Source: a virus | Reading direction: 5' to 3' (one strand) | Virus record (IMG/VR): IMGVR_UViG_3300025764_000005 | Coordinates: 1 to 49,551 of that record | Length of the DNA stretch: 49,551 bases | Shown here: piece by piece, positions 21,399-29,866 of the stretch | How the letters are laid out: each line of letters opens with the position of its first letter | How positions within the stretch are numbered: the stretch's first letter is position 1 | Notes under the pieces: model-generated | Database searches by the model: none | What the model was told of the DNA's origin: nothing | Seen by the model: the letters and a program-made list of their open reading frames with translations, nothing else | Position numbers and translations under genes: made by a program

Positions 21399-22252
21399 CT
21401 CGACATCCAAGGAGGCATCTTGTTCGCGGCTACTTGCAGTTGGTAGCGCATCATCCATGCCTGCACGCCATCGTTTATCTGGCGCGGCGAAAGGGTACCG
21501 ACGCCCTGCGTGTTGACGGCAATGTCGGAGCGGATGCGGGGAGCTATCTTCTGCGTCAGGAGATACCAGCAGGCGTAGGAGATGATCGGCCCCTTAGCCC
21601 GCGCGGGCAGCCCAGCCGTAGTCTCCAGCGTGTCGGAGGGTTCAACGAGGGGGGATGGTCTATTGATGCAGCGCACACGCATAAAGCCTGTCGGCGCACT
21701 AAAGAAGCGCAGATTCAGATGATCACCATCGCTCAGCCATTCGTACTTGCTGCGGGCCATCTTTGTGTAGGCCCCCGCAGCGTCGGCACGGGTCTCAACG
21801 GCGGTGATGAACTGCGTCTCTGGGGGCAACGCGTACTCGTAGGTGTCCGCCACGAGAGGGATGCTGGTGTCGGCCTTGGGCACGTAGAAGGCGGGGAAAA
21901 GGTTGTTGATACCGGCGTTGACTGCCTGCAAGACAAGTTCGTCGGTCCAGCAGGCGTGATTGAACTTCGCCGTCAGGGGGACCGATAGGGCGGGAGCGGC
22001 GTCAAAGGTGATGACTCCCGAGTCGAAGTCCATGGTAAACTCCGTAGTTGCCACGCCACCCGCCTCAACTACGAAGGCACCGTTATCTACGATGTACCGG
22101 GCCAGGGGGGCGACGGTAAAGGATGTGGTTGTCCCGTCGCCAACGGCGTTCCACGAGCCGGAGGCGGCGTGGTTCTCAAGTTCACCATTTACAAGGGTAA
22201 CGAGGTCGTCTTGAGGAACGGTGACCGGGGTGCCAATACCTGTGCCGCTCAT
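21395..22252 (-). CDS. Head-tail or tail connector protein (inferred), 285 aa
   Basis: ATGA-coupled. The N-terminal 80 residues are beta-rich. Then DELVLQAVNAGINNLFPAFYV...YEYALPPETQFI and a C-terminal helical part (LPARAKGPIISYACWYLLTQKI...QAWMMRYQLQVAANKMPP). This layout recalls phage neck/adaptor proteins whose helical bundle docks on the portal or tail. The assignment rests on general pattern and position. Confidence 0.5.
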   Translation of the reverse strand: MSGTGIGTPVTVPQDDLVTLVNGELENHAASGSWNAVGDGTTTSFTVAPLARYIVDNGAFVVEAGGVATTEFTMDFDSGVITFDAAPALSVPLTAKFNHACWTDELVLQAVNAGINNLFPAFYVPKADTSIPLVADTYEYALPPETQFITAVETRADAAGAYTKMARSKYEWLSDGDHLNLRFFSAPTGFMRVRCINRPSPLVEPSDTLETTAGLPARAKGPIISYACWYLLTQKIAPRIRSDIAVNTQGVGTLSPRQINDGVQAWMMRYQLQVAANKMPPWMSR

Positions 22253-22761
22253 GCGACCACCTCAATATCTGGAGAATCGAAGTTTAGGCCAGCTTTCTTT
22301 GGCCAAAAATAGTAGGTGCCTGCGTCAAGCTGAGGCACTGGCTGTAGTGCTCCGAAGTCGTCGGTACGGCCGGAAGTCACAACCTCTGCTCCTTCAACAT
22401 CCGTTGTCACCCACACCTTGGCGTCGGGTATTGGCGTGCCGTTGGGGGTAGTCAGGGTGTAGGGCCAAGCGATTGCACCGGGGCCGCCGATGGTGTCGGT
22501 CTTGGCCTTGATGGCCGCGATGTCCAGAGCTTCGGATGTAAACGCAAACATCTCTGTTGCATATCTGGGGACAGTCTCCCCCGTGTCCCACAAGACCACC
22601 CGACCAGCTAGGGTGGCGTTGTCAACCTCTACGCCGTACTCGCCGCTACCGAGGTCCGTGATCCCGGCTGTGACGCGCGCCTGGTGGGTCGACTTGTCGG
22701 CGTTGAGAATCGCGTAGCCCGGCGTGAGGCCGGTCGTGCCGGTCGAGAATGTTATGAGCAT
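22249..22761 (-). CDS. Structural protein with Ig/carboxypeptidase-regulatory-like domain, 170 aa
   Basis: SD GAGGGGG upstream. The N-terminal half is a beta domain (GTTGLTPGYAILNADKS...) ending in DIAAIKAKTDTIGG, a helix often found in tail-associated phage proteins. The C-terminal half (LTTPNGTPIPDAKVWVTTD...LDAGTYYFWPKK) is a carboxypeptidase-regulatory-like beta sandwich. Likely an adaptor or accessory of the tail or spike. Confidence 0.6.
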   Translation of the reverse strand: MLITFSTGTTGLTPGYAILNADKSTHQARVTAGITDLGSGEYGVEVDNATLAGRVVLWDTGETVPRYATEMFAFTSEALDIAAIKAKTDTIGGPGAIAWPYTLTTPNGTPIPDAKVWVTTDVEGAEVVTSGRTDDFGALQPVPQLDAGTYYFWPKKAGLNFDSPDIEVVA

Positions 22762-22771
22762 GTTGGCCCCC

Positions 22772-24616
22772 TCATGGCTGCGGAATCACGATCATGGTCG
22801 GGGCACTGGAATAGGTGACAAGGAGTGCATCGCCATTTCGCAGGTGGAACGCGCCTCCCGTCATCCCCGTGCCCCCGAAGTTGCCGCCGTCATTCGTCGA
22901 CATATCAATGCTGCTAACCGTCCCCCCTCGGACGAAGACGAGTCCGTCTAGGGTGGTGAGGTTGGTATACGTGAATGGCGATGCGCCTACGCTGATTGCC
23001 GCCGGAGCGGGCTTCGTTGGGTAACGGTTGTTCTTGCAGCGGAGATTGTGGACGTTATCGGTTCCATCCGGGGAGTAAATGTACCCATTACACGTAACGG
23101 CGCTGAAGTCGCACGACTCGAAAAGAAACTCTCCAGTGATCGTCAGGCCCGAGGAGTCGCTCACAATAATGGGGCGTCTGGTCGAGTGGTCGCCCAGGTT
23201 GACAAGAGTGAAGTGCCGGACGCTTCCTCCCGTGAGGAGGTTGGGCGAGGGGTAGATGCCCCCGAGATGGATACACTCAACAGAAGAAGCCCCCGCCCCG
23301 AAGACGATGATGTCGGAGGTAACTCCGTCTATGTCGTACTGCACGGTATCGCCGCCGAGCAATAACCCTCTGTGACCGTACTTGTAAGTACCCGTCCCAG
23401 CCGTGCGGACATAATCGTGAAGGTCCCGCAGGGTGACAATGGTAGGCCCTACCGGGCAGAAATGAGCGGTTCTGGTGTAGCAGTACTGGACGTCAGAGGC
23501 TGCCGAGTTCTTGATAGAGCTGCTGTATCCGCTGACGTAAAGTTCGTCTATACCGCCCTCGAAGTCCAGGGGGGGGTAGGGGTTATCAGTAAAGGGTTCC
23601 GCATAGTCGCGAGATGACCGGCAGTTGACAATCTCGACGCGATGGACGCGCACCGTCCCACCCATCCCGAAGTCCACACAGGCACTTACGGTCAGGGCGT
23701 CGCGGAGCACGGTGCAGTTCTCGTATCTGACACAATCTGCGCCAGGCCCAAGGGTCGGTCCAAAGTTGATCGTGCCAAAGGCACATGCCCAATTGTTCTT
23801 CACGGTGCAGTTACGAAGGAGGGCGTTTGTGGCGTTGTTGATCTCGAACCCGAGGTCGCCAGCAGCCTCGCCGTAGCAACCGTCCATGAGGAGCGTGCCG
23901 ACCTTGGCCCGCCCGCCTATCTGGAAACTATCGCCACCTTGGTCGACCGGCGGACGTTGCAGGGTGCTGTGATAGCAGTCCCGTAGGGTCACTCGGTCTA
24001 TCCAGTAGTTAATGTCATACGCCCCGACGACGGTTTCATAGGCGGCAATGAGGAATCCGTAGTTGCCACCCTCAACGCGCACGTTGTCGCAAAGGATGTC
24101 CTCGATGTAATGACCGCCTCCGCCTTCTGGCTCTGCGCCTCGAATAGACACCGCGATGATTTGGTGACTGACGTCGAAGTGAAGATCGTAAAGACGTATG
24201 TCTCGCAGGGTGATGTGGTGAAAGCTCTGGCTCGTGCCGCCGAGGGCGACAATCCACTCGATTTCGTCAACGGAGGCGTAGTTGGAGCAGTCGACCTCTA
24301 ATCCCTCGATAAGGAAGTAACAAAAGACATCATCGGCAGAACCGGCTGCCGAGCTGATTGTGGGACCGGCCGTCGACGATGGCAGTAACGTAGCCCCGTA
24401 GCCCGATAGCGCGAGTTGCCCCGTGTTGCCCGGCGGAAGGGTCAGGCCGGTGTGGATGTGGTAGATGCCGGGCGGGAAGACGACCACGCCCCCAGTCGTC
24501 CCGCAGGAATCAATGGCCGCCTGTATTGAGGCGCTGTCGTCGGTCGTGCCGTTACCGGCCGCGCCGAAGTCGCTCACGTTGACCCACACTCTCCGTGCCG
24601 TCAGCCGTGCCGTCAT
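22772..24616 (-). CDS. Tailspike with pectate-lyase-superfamily beta helix, 614 aa
   Basis: Starts ATG at 24616 (or GTG at 24619) at the previous stop. VNVSDFGAAGNGTTDDSASI at residues 13-32 and GGVVVFPPGIYHIHTGL are the hallmark start of Pfam pectate-lyase-superfamily (right-handed beta-helix) tailspikes. The body contains many short strand turns (LRDIRLYDL, VTLRDCYH, LLRNCTVKNN). Such spikes usually degrade host polysaccharide. No N-terminal anchor domain is present, so attachment may go through the neighbours. Confidence 0.85.
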   Translation of the reverse strand: MTARLTARRVWVNVSDFGAAGNGTTDDSASIQAAIDSCGTTGGVVVFPPGIYHIHTGLTLPPGNTGQLALSGYGATLLPSSTAGPTISSAAGSADDVFCYFLIEGLEVDCSNYASVDEIEWIVALGGTSQSFHHITLRDIRLYDLHFDVSHQIIAVSIRGAEPEGGGGHYIEDILCDNVRVEGGNYGFLIAAYETVVGAYDINYWIDRVTLRDCYHSTLQRPPVDQGGDSFQIGGRAKVGTLLMDGCYGEAAGDLGFEINNATNALLRNCTVKNNWACAFGTINFGPTLGPGADCVRYENCTVLRDALTVSACVDFGMGGTVRVHRVEIVNCRSSRDYAEPFTDNPYPPLDFEGGIDELYVSGYSSSIKNSAASDVQYCYTRTAHFCPVGPTIVTLRDLHDYVRTAGTGTYKYGHRGLLLGGDTVQYDIDGVTSDIIVFGAGASSVECIHLGGIYPSPNLLTGGSVRHFTLVNLGDHSTRRPIIVSDSSGLTITGEFLFESCDFSAVTCNGYIYSPDGTDNVHNLRCKNNRYPTKPAPAAISVGASPFTYTNLTTLDGLVFVRGGTVSSIDMSTNDGGNFGGTGMTGGAFHLRNGDALLVTYSSAPTMIVIPQP

Positions 24617-25140
24617 CACATCCCCCTACAGATTCTTGAGATGACGGGGAAGCGGCCTGACCGGATGGGTATGGCGAGTGTCTCCATCATCTCCAACTCG
24701 CCGACGCACACGTAACCGGAAACGTCATTGGTGGCGGAGATGTGCAGGCGGTAATAGAGGTACGCGGTCGTGTTGAGGAGAGGGAAGGTCTTTTGGGTGT
24801 TCAGCGAAGCCGCCCAATCGGTGATGTCCGTCTGCGTGTCGAGCGTCACCCACGTGGTGCCGTTGTTGCTGCCCTCGAAGGTCCACGTCTTCGGCGCACG
24901 GACGTTCTGGTAGTTACGCGAGGTGAGGGTGTACTGCGTGATCGTCTTCGCCACGGCGAACTGGTATTCAAGCCACTTGGGGAAGTTCGCGGGTCCAGAC
25001 TGCCAGCAAATATCGTCGACATTGGAGTGGTCAAACGCCTTCCAATCATAGCTTGCGCCTACGTAGTCGCTCGACGTGACCACGCCGCTGGGCTCCGTGG
25101 CGGAGGTCATCGTGGGGATGATGTTGGCGGTGTAGGTCAT
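24616..25140 (-). CDS. F5/8 type C (discoidin) carbohydrate-binding protein, 174 aa
   Basis: A single discoidin-like jelly roll: YDWKAFDHSN...CWQSG...WLEYQFA (residues 32-62), ITQYTLTSR, PKTWTFEGSNNGTTWVTLDTQT and a final YYRLHISATN...VCVGELEM. These match the F5/8C signature order. Located beside the tailspike, it probably binds surface sugars. The last about 20 residues (RSGRFPVISRICRGM) are basic. Confidence 0.8.
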   Translation of the reverse strand: MTYTANIIPTMTSATEPSGVVTSSDYVGASYDWKAFDHSNVDDICWQSGPANFPKWLEYQFAVAKTITQYTLTSRNYQNVRAPKTWTFEGSNNGTTWVTLDTQTDITDWAASLNTQKTFPLLNTTAYLYYRLHISATNDVSGYVCVGELEMMETLAIPIRSGRFPVISRICRGM

Positions 25141-25167
25141 AGCGCCACCGTCCTATGCGCGTCCTGG

Positions 25168-25560
25168 TCAGTCACTCATGCTCGTAAAGCGCACGACCGC
25201 TCCCGCCGTCGCACTCTGGACGTGGGCCTTGTCGTCGGCAGCAGTGCCGGTGACGGTCACGGGGAACACGGTGGGGGTACCTGCGGCGACGTAGACGCCT
25301 ACAGTAGAAGTAGTGGCCTCCCCCATGGAGACGATGCAGCCGCTTCCGCTGAAGACCGAGAGGTACTTGCTGCCCGCGACCATTGCGTTGGCCATCGGGT
25401 AGTCGGTGTTGGCGTTGGTGCAGGTGACTTCCTCGGAGACTGTGCCGAGCTTCTTGAGTTTGGCGGCGGTGACGCCACCCATGACCAGTTCACCGCTGGA
25501 TGACACGTTCAGGTTCTTGTAAGTCCCTGTACTCGTCTGACCCTTCATCACGATGGACAT
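25168..25560 (-). CDS. Small beta-rich virion protein, 130 aa
   Basis: SD GGAGGTAAAAG upstream. Starts MSIVMKGQTSTGTYKNLNVS and continues with strand-rich, Ala/Thr/Val-rich sequence and few charges, as in phage decoration or fibre-trimer proteins. Sits between capsid and tail-fibre genes. No family recognised. Confidence 0.6.
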   Translation of the reverse strand: MSIVMKGQTSTGTYKNLNVSSSGELVMGGVTAAKLKKLGTVSEEVTCTNANTDYPMANAMVAGSKYLSVFSGSGCIVSMGEATTSTVGVYVAAGTPTVFPVTVTGTAADDKAHVQSATAGAVVRFTSMSD

Positions 25561-25618
25561 CTTTTACCTCCTGATTGCCAATTTCCCGTCCGTGGCGCGT
25601 CCCACGTCAGAGGTAGTT

Positions 25619-25642
25619 GGGCGGGGGCGCAAGCCCCCGCCC
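25619..25642 (-). terminator. Perfect 10-bp GC hairpin downstream of the 128-aa gene
   Basis: GGGCGGGGGC pairs perfectly with GCCCCCGCCC around a four-base loop (GCAA on plus, TTGC on minus). No T-run. It lies right after the stop at 25651 and probably limits read-through from capsid into tail genes or protects the capsid mRNA end. Confidence 0.6.
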
Positions 25643-25650
25643 CTGTAGTT

Positions 25651-26037
25651 TCAGTAGCCTATGGCGAAGCCCGTCACAACGTAGTCAGTAATAACCACGG
25701 TAGCGTCTGCGGTCATAATGCCAGTTGCCGCGTAGGAGTAAATCTTCCCAGTAGCGGGGGCACCGTTTGCGGCCGGAACGTATACCGACAGAAACCCGAG
25801 GTCTGCCGATGCCCGAGCCGGATCGTGGAGTGGGCTGATAACTGCCATAAGAACCTTGTTCGGGAACAGGGCTGACAGGTCGAGGGTAAGACCGGCGATG
25901 GGAAAGGTGCCGGTACCAGCAGTAGCGGTGAACGCCTTGATGGAAGCGCCGGGCTTATTCTGAGCCCCGCCGCAAGCGGCAACAATCTTCTGGCTGATGC
26001 CAGTAACAGCTGCGGTCGTAAGAGTAGTGTTGGCCAT
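25651..26037 (-). CDS. Capsid-associated (decoration-like) protein, 128 aa
   Basis: SD TAGGAGGTGA upstream. Ala/Thr/Gly-rich beta protein (NTTLTTAAVTGISQKIVA..., ALFPNKVLMAVISP, VYVPAANGAPATGKIYSY). It directly follows the capsid gene and is bracketed by two strong hairpins, hinting at separate dosage control, as for decoration proteins. Family not recognised. Confidence 0.55.
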   Translation of the reverse strand: MANTTLTTAAVTGISQKIVAACGGAQNKPGASIKAFTATAGTGTFPIAGLTLDLSALFPNKVLMAVISPLHDPARASADLGFLSVYVPAANGAPATGKIYSYAATGIMTADATVVITDYVVTGFAIGY

Positions 26038-26060
26038 TACTCACCTCCTAGATGAGTGGT

Positions 26061-26090
26061 GTGGGGAGAGGGCCGAAGCCCCCTCCCCAC
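26061..26090 (-). terminator. 13-bp hairpin with UUCG loop after the capsid gene
   Basis: On the minus strand GTGGGGAGGGGGC-TTCG-GCCCTCTCCCCAC: 13 pairs with one A-C mismatch and a C(UUCG)G tetraloop. Follows the capsid stop by 15 bases. No T-run, so it may be a U-less terminator or a 3' stabiliser for capsid mRNA. Confidence 0.6.
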
Positions 26091-26105
26091 ATTTCATTCA
26101 GAGGG

Positions 26106-27326
26106 TCAGGTCGGCCAACTGAGCAGGGTCATGCAGCCGTGGGCCTTCAGTGGGTCGATGACTCGCATCGTGTACTCACCGAGGATGCGCTTCTTGTACG
26201 CATCCGTGCCGTCAGGCGTGCTGGTTGCCATGCCCCACTCCATCTGCATCCACGGACGGAAGGGAACAAGCTCGACCTTGTTCATGTTGAGCAGGAACAG
26301 GTTGCTCTTGAGGACCAGGGGATCAGGCACAATCTCCAGCTCGAAGCCTAGGTCAGACAGGAGGTAGGTCACATAGCGACCCCACGTCTTGTCCACGCGC
26401 TCGACGCGAACCTTGTCGGCACCGAAGCTAGAGATGACGCGAGCGTGAGCGGGATGCACGAAAATCTTGTACGTCTCGCTGCGGTCGCAGCCGTTCGCGA
26501 GGATGTTCTCGCAGAGCTTATTGATGCCGTCTTCGGTGACTGCGGTGGAAGCGTAGTCACAGTTGCCGCCCGCCTGTGCGAGCGCCTGAAGGACGCCCTT
26601 GGTGGTGCGAATGTTGGCATCCGTACCGGCGGGGTTCGCCGGAGCCTGAGCACCGTAGAGAATGAAGGCGCTGAGGTCGTTCTTCAGCTCAATCATGCGG
26701 TCCTCGTACTGACGCTGCATGTTGTCCGCAGCGATCAGGGGACGACGGGCCATCTCCGTGCCGGTCACGGTCAGATAGAAGTCTAGGATGCTGGTGTAGT
26801 TGGAGTCCAGCACGGTCGGCTTGTACTTGTTGACGCTAGGGCCGGAACCTTCCTCAACGCCCGTGAAGATGACTTCATAGGCAGAGACCGTACCGTGGGT
26901 GGTAAAACCCGTACCGGAGTTGTTGGCCCCGTAGTCACGGTAGAGGGTGAGCACGTCGCCGGAAATGGCGGTAACTAGCATGAGTTCGTCAACCTTGTAG
27001 GTGCCGATGCCGGTAGCCTTGCTGGCGTTGCGGAGAATCGCACCGACCTTGACGGTCGCACCCAGGCCGGAGCCGAGAGCCAAATCCGTGGCGCTGCCGG
27101 AGTTGTGGATCGTGGTGCTGGACGAGACACCCTGGACGGTACGAGCGTTGGTCTGAGCGGAAACCCACTCAATCTTCGGCTCGTCGGTCTGAGCGCCGAC
27201 CTTTACTGAATCGAGCATCTGCGACTTAGCGCAGAGCATCGGGTGAAGCACGCCGTCAACCTGACGGCCTTCGGTACCGGAAGTTCTGTCCCAGGTTGCA
27301 GTCGGGACTACAGCGGGCCATGCCAT
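26106..27326 (-). CDS. Major capsid protein, 406 aa
   Basis: Builds the icosahedral shell (HK97 fold expected). Long strand-rich N-terminal part, then a helical spine (GTEMARRPLIAADNMQRQYE, about 195-215) and a C-terminal beta domain ending GEYTMRVIDPLKAHGCM. This profile, and the DPLVLKSNLFLLN...VELVPFRP segment, recall the SU10/DUF5309 capsid family; that name is a recollection, not a search. It follows the scaffold gene and has its own promoter and a structured leader, as expected for the most abundant product. Confidence 0.8.
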   Translation of the reverse strand: MAWPAVVPTATWDRTSGTEGRQVDGVLHPMLCAKSQMLDSVKVGAQTDEPKIEWVSAQTNARTVQGVSSSTTIHNSGSATDLALGSGLGATVKVGAILRNASKATGIGTYKVDELMLVTAISGDVLTLYRDYGANNSGTGFTTHGTVSAYEVIFTGVEEGSGPSVNKYKPTVLDSNYTSILDFYLTVTGTEMARRPLIAADNMQRQYEDRMIELKNDLSAFILYGAQAPANPAGTDANIRTTKGVLQALAQAGGNCDYASTAVTEDGINKLCENILANGCDRSETYKIFVHPAHARVISSFGADKVRVERVDKTWGRYVTYLLSDLGFELEIVPDPLVLKSNLFLLNMNKVELVPFRPWMQMEWGMATSTPDGTDAYKKRILGEYTMRVIDPLKAHGCMTLLSWPT

Positions 27327-27331
27327 AAAGC

Positions 27332-27403
27332 ATCGCCTCCTTCGTTAGTGGTTGAGTTGGTATGCTCTTGAAAGCGACTCAGCCCTGAACGCCAGGAGGC
27401 GAT
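27332..27403 (-). promoter_or_regulatory. Capsid leader: complement that can hide the ribosome binding site
   Basis: In the mRNA, ATCGCCTCCT (from 27403-27394) is a perfect 10-base complement of AGGAGGCGAT (from 27341-27332), the SD of the capsid gene. TGAGT/ACTCA can pair in between. The leader is about 150 nt from the promoter to the ATG. Folding would block initiation, so translation may be switched by a protein, by the ribosome, or by RNA processing. Confidence 0.55.
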
Positions 27404-27479
27404 TCGGCTTATGTAATGTTACTCAAGAATGGACCGTCATTGAGAGAACAATTACTTCGTCGTATGGAACTCTTACCTT

Positions 27480-27493
27480 ATTATAACACAGGT
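27480..27493 (-). promoter_or_regulatory. Extended -10 promoter of the capsid gene
   Basis: Minus strand ACCTGTGT-TATAAT (27493-27480), perfect -10 with TGTG in front; no clear -35. The same ACCTGTG(T/G)TATA(A/C)T string occurs before the portal gene and the 35-aa gene. Confidence 0.65.
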
Positions 27494-27503
27494 TTGAATA
27501 GAG

Positions 27504-28070
27504 TTAGTGGAACAGGCCCCCAAGTATGGAGTCGTTGCCGAACATGGACTGCAACGCCGCCTTCGAGTCGCCCTTAGCAATTCTTTCTGCGAGAAGCTTC
27601 TCTTCGTCACTAGGAGCTGGTGCGACAACGCCAACGGGCGACCCACTAACTCCCCAAGCAACTCGCGCTTTGGCGGCAGCATCAACCTTTGCCTCCTGCT
27701 GATACTTCTCAATCTCCGACTGCATCACCTTGGACTTATCACGGACCATACCGGCCACGCGAGCAAGGGATTCCATGTCCTTGATATCGGCGGAAACAGT
27801 CTTGAAGAGGTCTTTCTCCAGCTCGTTTGAGCTAGCAATGAACTTCTCCTTGGCGTTCTGCAACGTCGTGGTGTCAAACTTCTTCTGGAGGTTATCTACG
27901 CGAGCAGACAGTTTCTTTGCGAGCTTGTCCTCTTTCTCGGCCTCCACTTCGGCCTCTTCCTCTTCGGCTTCGTACTCCCCGGCGTCGTCTTCCGGCTCTT
28001 CGATGCCCAGCACTTTCCAGATACTTTCTTCTTCCTGCTCTTCTACTGGCTGGGCGGCTTCTTCAGTCAC
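27504..28070 (-). CDS. Scaffolding protein, 188 aa
   Basis: GTG start behind GAGGAG. Strongly acidic N-terminus (residues 1-50, mostly Glu/Asp), then a coiled coil (52-140, LAKKLSARVDNLQKKF...IEKYQQEAKVD) and a flexible end with a short hydrophobic tip (NDSILGGLFH). Size, charge and location immediately before the capsid gene fit an assembly scaffold. No protease domain is seen. Confidence 0.75.
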   Translation of the reverse strand: MTEEAAQPVEEQEEESIWKVLGIEEPEDDAGEYEAEEEEAEVEAEKEDKLAKKLSARVDNLQKKFDTTTLQNAKEKFIASSNELEKDLFKTVSADIKDMESLARVAGMVRDKSKVMQSEIEKYQQEAKVDAAAKARVAWGVSGSPVGVVAPAPSDEEKLLAERIAKGDSKAALQSMFGNDSILGGLFH

Positions 28071-28080
28071 GATATTCTCC

Positions 28081-29817
28081 TCACACTTTCTGTGTAATAA
28101 GACCTGAGCCCTGCTGCTCCTGGGAGCGGTATGGGGTGGCGTTGGAGTTCAGATAAGCCTTCTGTTGTGCCAGGGCATCCGCCATCTTCTTACGCAGCAA
28201 ACCTCCGGCGGTCTTGTCCACGAGATCGGTTGCGGTGGCCACGTCGGCCTGCTCACCGCTTTGCCATGTATATGCCTCCTTGTTTTGCGCGAACTGGCCC
28301 ACGTGTTGCGTGAAGTCAGTCGTAGTGTCACCACTCGCAAAGAACTGGCGCTCAAGGTCTTGTGGTGCCTGCATCCCCTGATCGGCGAAGGCGTTATTGA
28401 AGGCTGTCTTGTACTCGTTGTAAAGAAGTGGGTCGGTCATGGCCGCGTTGCCCACTGCCTGTTGTCCTGCCGAGAAGGCATCCCAGTTTCCGTACTGACT
28501 CTTGAACTCGTTGGTCTGCTTTACCTGGTCGAATAGTTGGATGGGGTCCTGGTATTCCCCAATGGCATAGACATCCCGCAGAGATTGGTCGGGCACCGCG
28601 TTCTCCCCAAAGGTCTTCTTCCAATAGAGGTCGAAGCTCGCCGTGTCGTTCTTGTAGGTGTCGGTGCCCTTGTAGGCTACGTCTTCCTTCTTCACGGTCA
28701 TCTTGAATAGTGCGTCGCTCCAGTTGCCATCGAAAGCTCTCTTGAGCAAGTCCTCGGGGATAACGGCCTCAGTGTTGCCCAACATCTCCTTATAGAGAGT
28801 GCCAAAGTTCTCCCTAGCCGCACCCTTCTCGGCCAGGTAGGACGTGATATTTATCAAGTCTTCGGCAACACCAAGCTTAGTCTGTTTATCCGACCACGCC
28901 CTGTACTCAGGGAAAGCATTGTGGACAAGAAGTGTATCCTTCAGGTCGGAGTTGACGAAGGTTGCGAAGTCCATACTGCCGAGGCGGTATTTGGACATAA
29001 GGGCTTCATTATAATTGCCCTCTTCCTTCGTGCCCGCAAAGATGGAATCCCAGTTCCGCTTGAACTCATCGTCCCGTGGCTTGCCCATGGTGGTCTTCCA
29101 CGCATCGCCCGAGGTAAGGTTCAGGGTGAACTGTGTATCGTCCCAGTTGCCCTTGAGAGCGGCGAGGATGAACGCGTCGTCCACGATGTTGGTCTTCATG
29201 GCGTCGCGGTACTTCTTCTCTAAGTCCGCCTTAACCGTTACGAACGCAGCAGCGGCTTCAAGAGAAGACTTCCAGAGATTGTTGTGTTGAGCAAGTGCGA
29301 ACCACTCGTCGAAGCCCTTGAACGCCTTATTGAACGACTTGCTCTTTTTGACGACCTTGCCGAAGAACTTGGCCTCATCGTTCTTCTCTGGGTCGGCCAG
29401 TCCGAACTTGGTGAGCAGCCCCGGCATATCCTTCATGGATTTGTAGTCCTGCCCGAGAAGAGTCTTCAGACTGTCATTGAGACTCTTCACGCGCTTGTAG
29501 AAGTCTAGGGTGTCCTTGTAGTGCGTAGCGTCGTTCTTGCGTACCCACTCTTTGAGACGATCTGAAGAGACATGACCCTTACTTGCTAAGAATAGCTTCC
29601 AAAGAGCAGCCGGAGGGCTACTCTTTCCACGAACGAAAGTTTGGTAGAAATCCCTCAGCTCACCCTTCCAACTCGCAATCTGAGCAGCAGTGGGAGCGGT
29701 GGTGCCCGTAGCCGGGGTGTTGTTGTGCGCGGGAGGGGTGTTGTTCGCCGGGGGATTGCCGGGAGGGTTGCCGGGAGGGTTGTTGTTATCGCCGGGTGGA
29801 TTGAGGTTGGTTGTCAT
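28081..29817 (-). CDS. Large helical virion protein with Pro/Asn-rich N-terminus, 578 aa
   Basis: ATG at 29817 behind AAAGGGGG. Residues 1-40 are a low-complexity run of PPG/NPP/TP repeats. The rest is almost fully helical and rich in Lys/Asp/Phe/Trp, with repeated patterns such as WSDALFK, WKTTMGK, WDSIF and WKSSLEAAA. Its place between the giant protein and the scaffold suggests an ejection or internal head protein; no enzyme motif was seen. It has its own extended -10 promoter. Confidence 0.6.
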   Translation of the reverse strand: MTTNLNPPGDNNNPPGNPPGNPPANNTPPAHNNTPATGTTAPTAAQIASWKGELRDFYQTFVRGKSSPPAALWKLFLASKGHVSSDRLKEWVRKNDATHYKDTLDFYKRVKSLNDSLKTLLGQDYKSMKDMPGLLTKFGLADPEKNDEAKFFGKVVKKSKSFNKAFKGFDEWFALAQHNNLWKSSLEAAAAFVTVKADLEKKYRDAMKTNIVDDAFILAALKGNWDDTQFTLNLTSGDAWKTTMGKPRDDEFKRNWDSIFAGTKEEGNYNEALMSKYRLGSMDFATFVNSDLKDTLLVHNAFPEYRAWSDKQTKLGVAEDLINITSYLAEKGAARENFGTLYKEMLGNTEAVIPEDLLKRAFDGNWSDALFKMTVKKEDVAYKGTDTYKNDTASFDLYWKKTFGENAVPDQSLRDVYAIGEYQDPIQLFDQVKQTNEFKSQYGNWDAFSAGQQAVGNAAMTDPLLYNEYKTAFNNAFADQGMQAPQDLERQFFASGDTTTDFTQHVGQFAQNKEAYTWQSGEQADVATATDLVDKTAGGLLRKKMADALAQQKAYLNSNATPYRSQEQQGSGLITQKV

Positions 29818-29847
29818 AGTCAGCACCCCCTTTCTGTTGCTTCTCTA

Positions 29848-29861
29848 ATTATACCATACCC
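29848..29861 (-). promoter_or_regulatory. Extended -10 promoter before the 578-aa gene
   Basis: Minus strand GGGTATGG-TATAAT (29861-29848): consensus -10 with TGG in front. About 30 bases upstream of the ATG; lies in the short gap after the giant gene. Confidence 0.6.
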
Positions 29862-29866
29862 TGACA

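Noticed and set aside
28081-29817. 578-aa protein as a tail tape measure
   Set aside because: It is helical but lies upstream of scaffold and capsid, has no hydrophobic segments typical of tape measures, and no tail-tube or chaperone genes are present.
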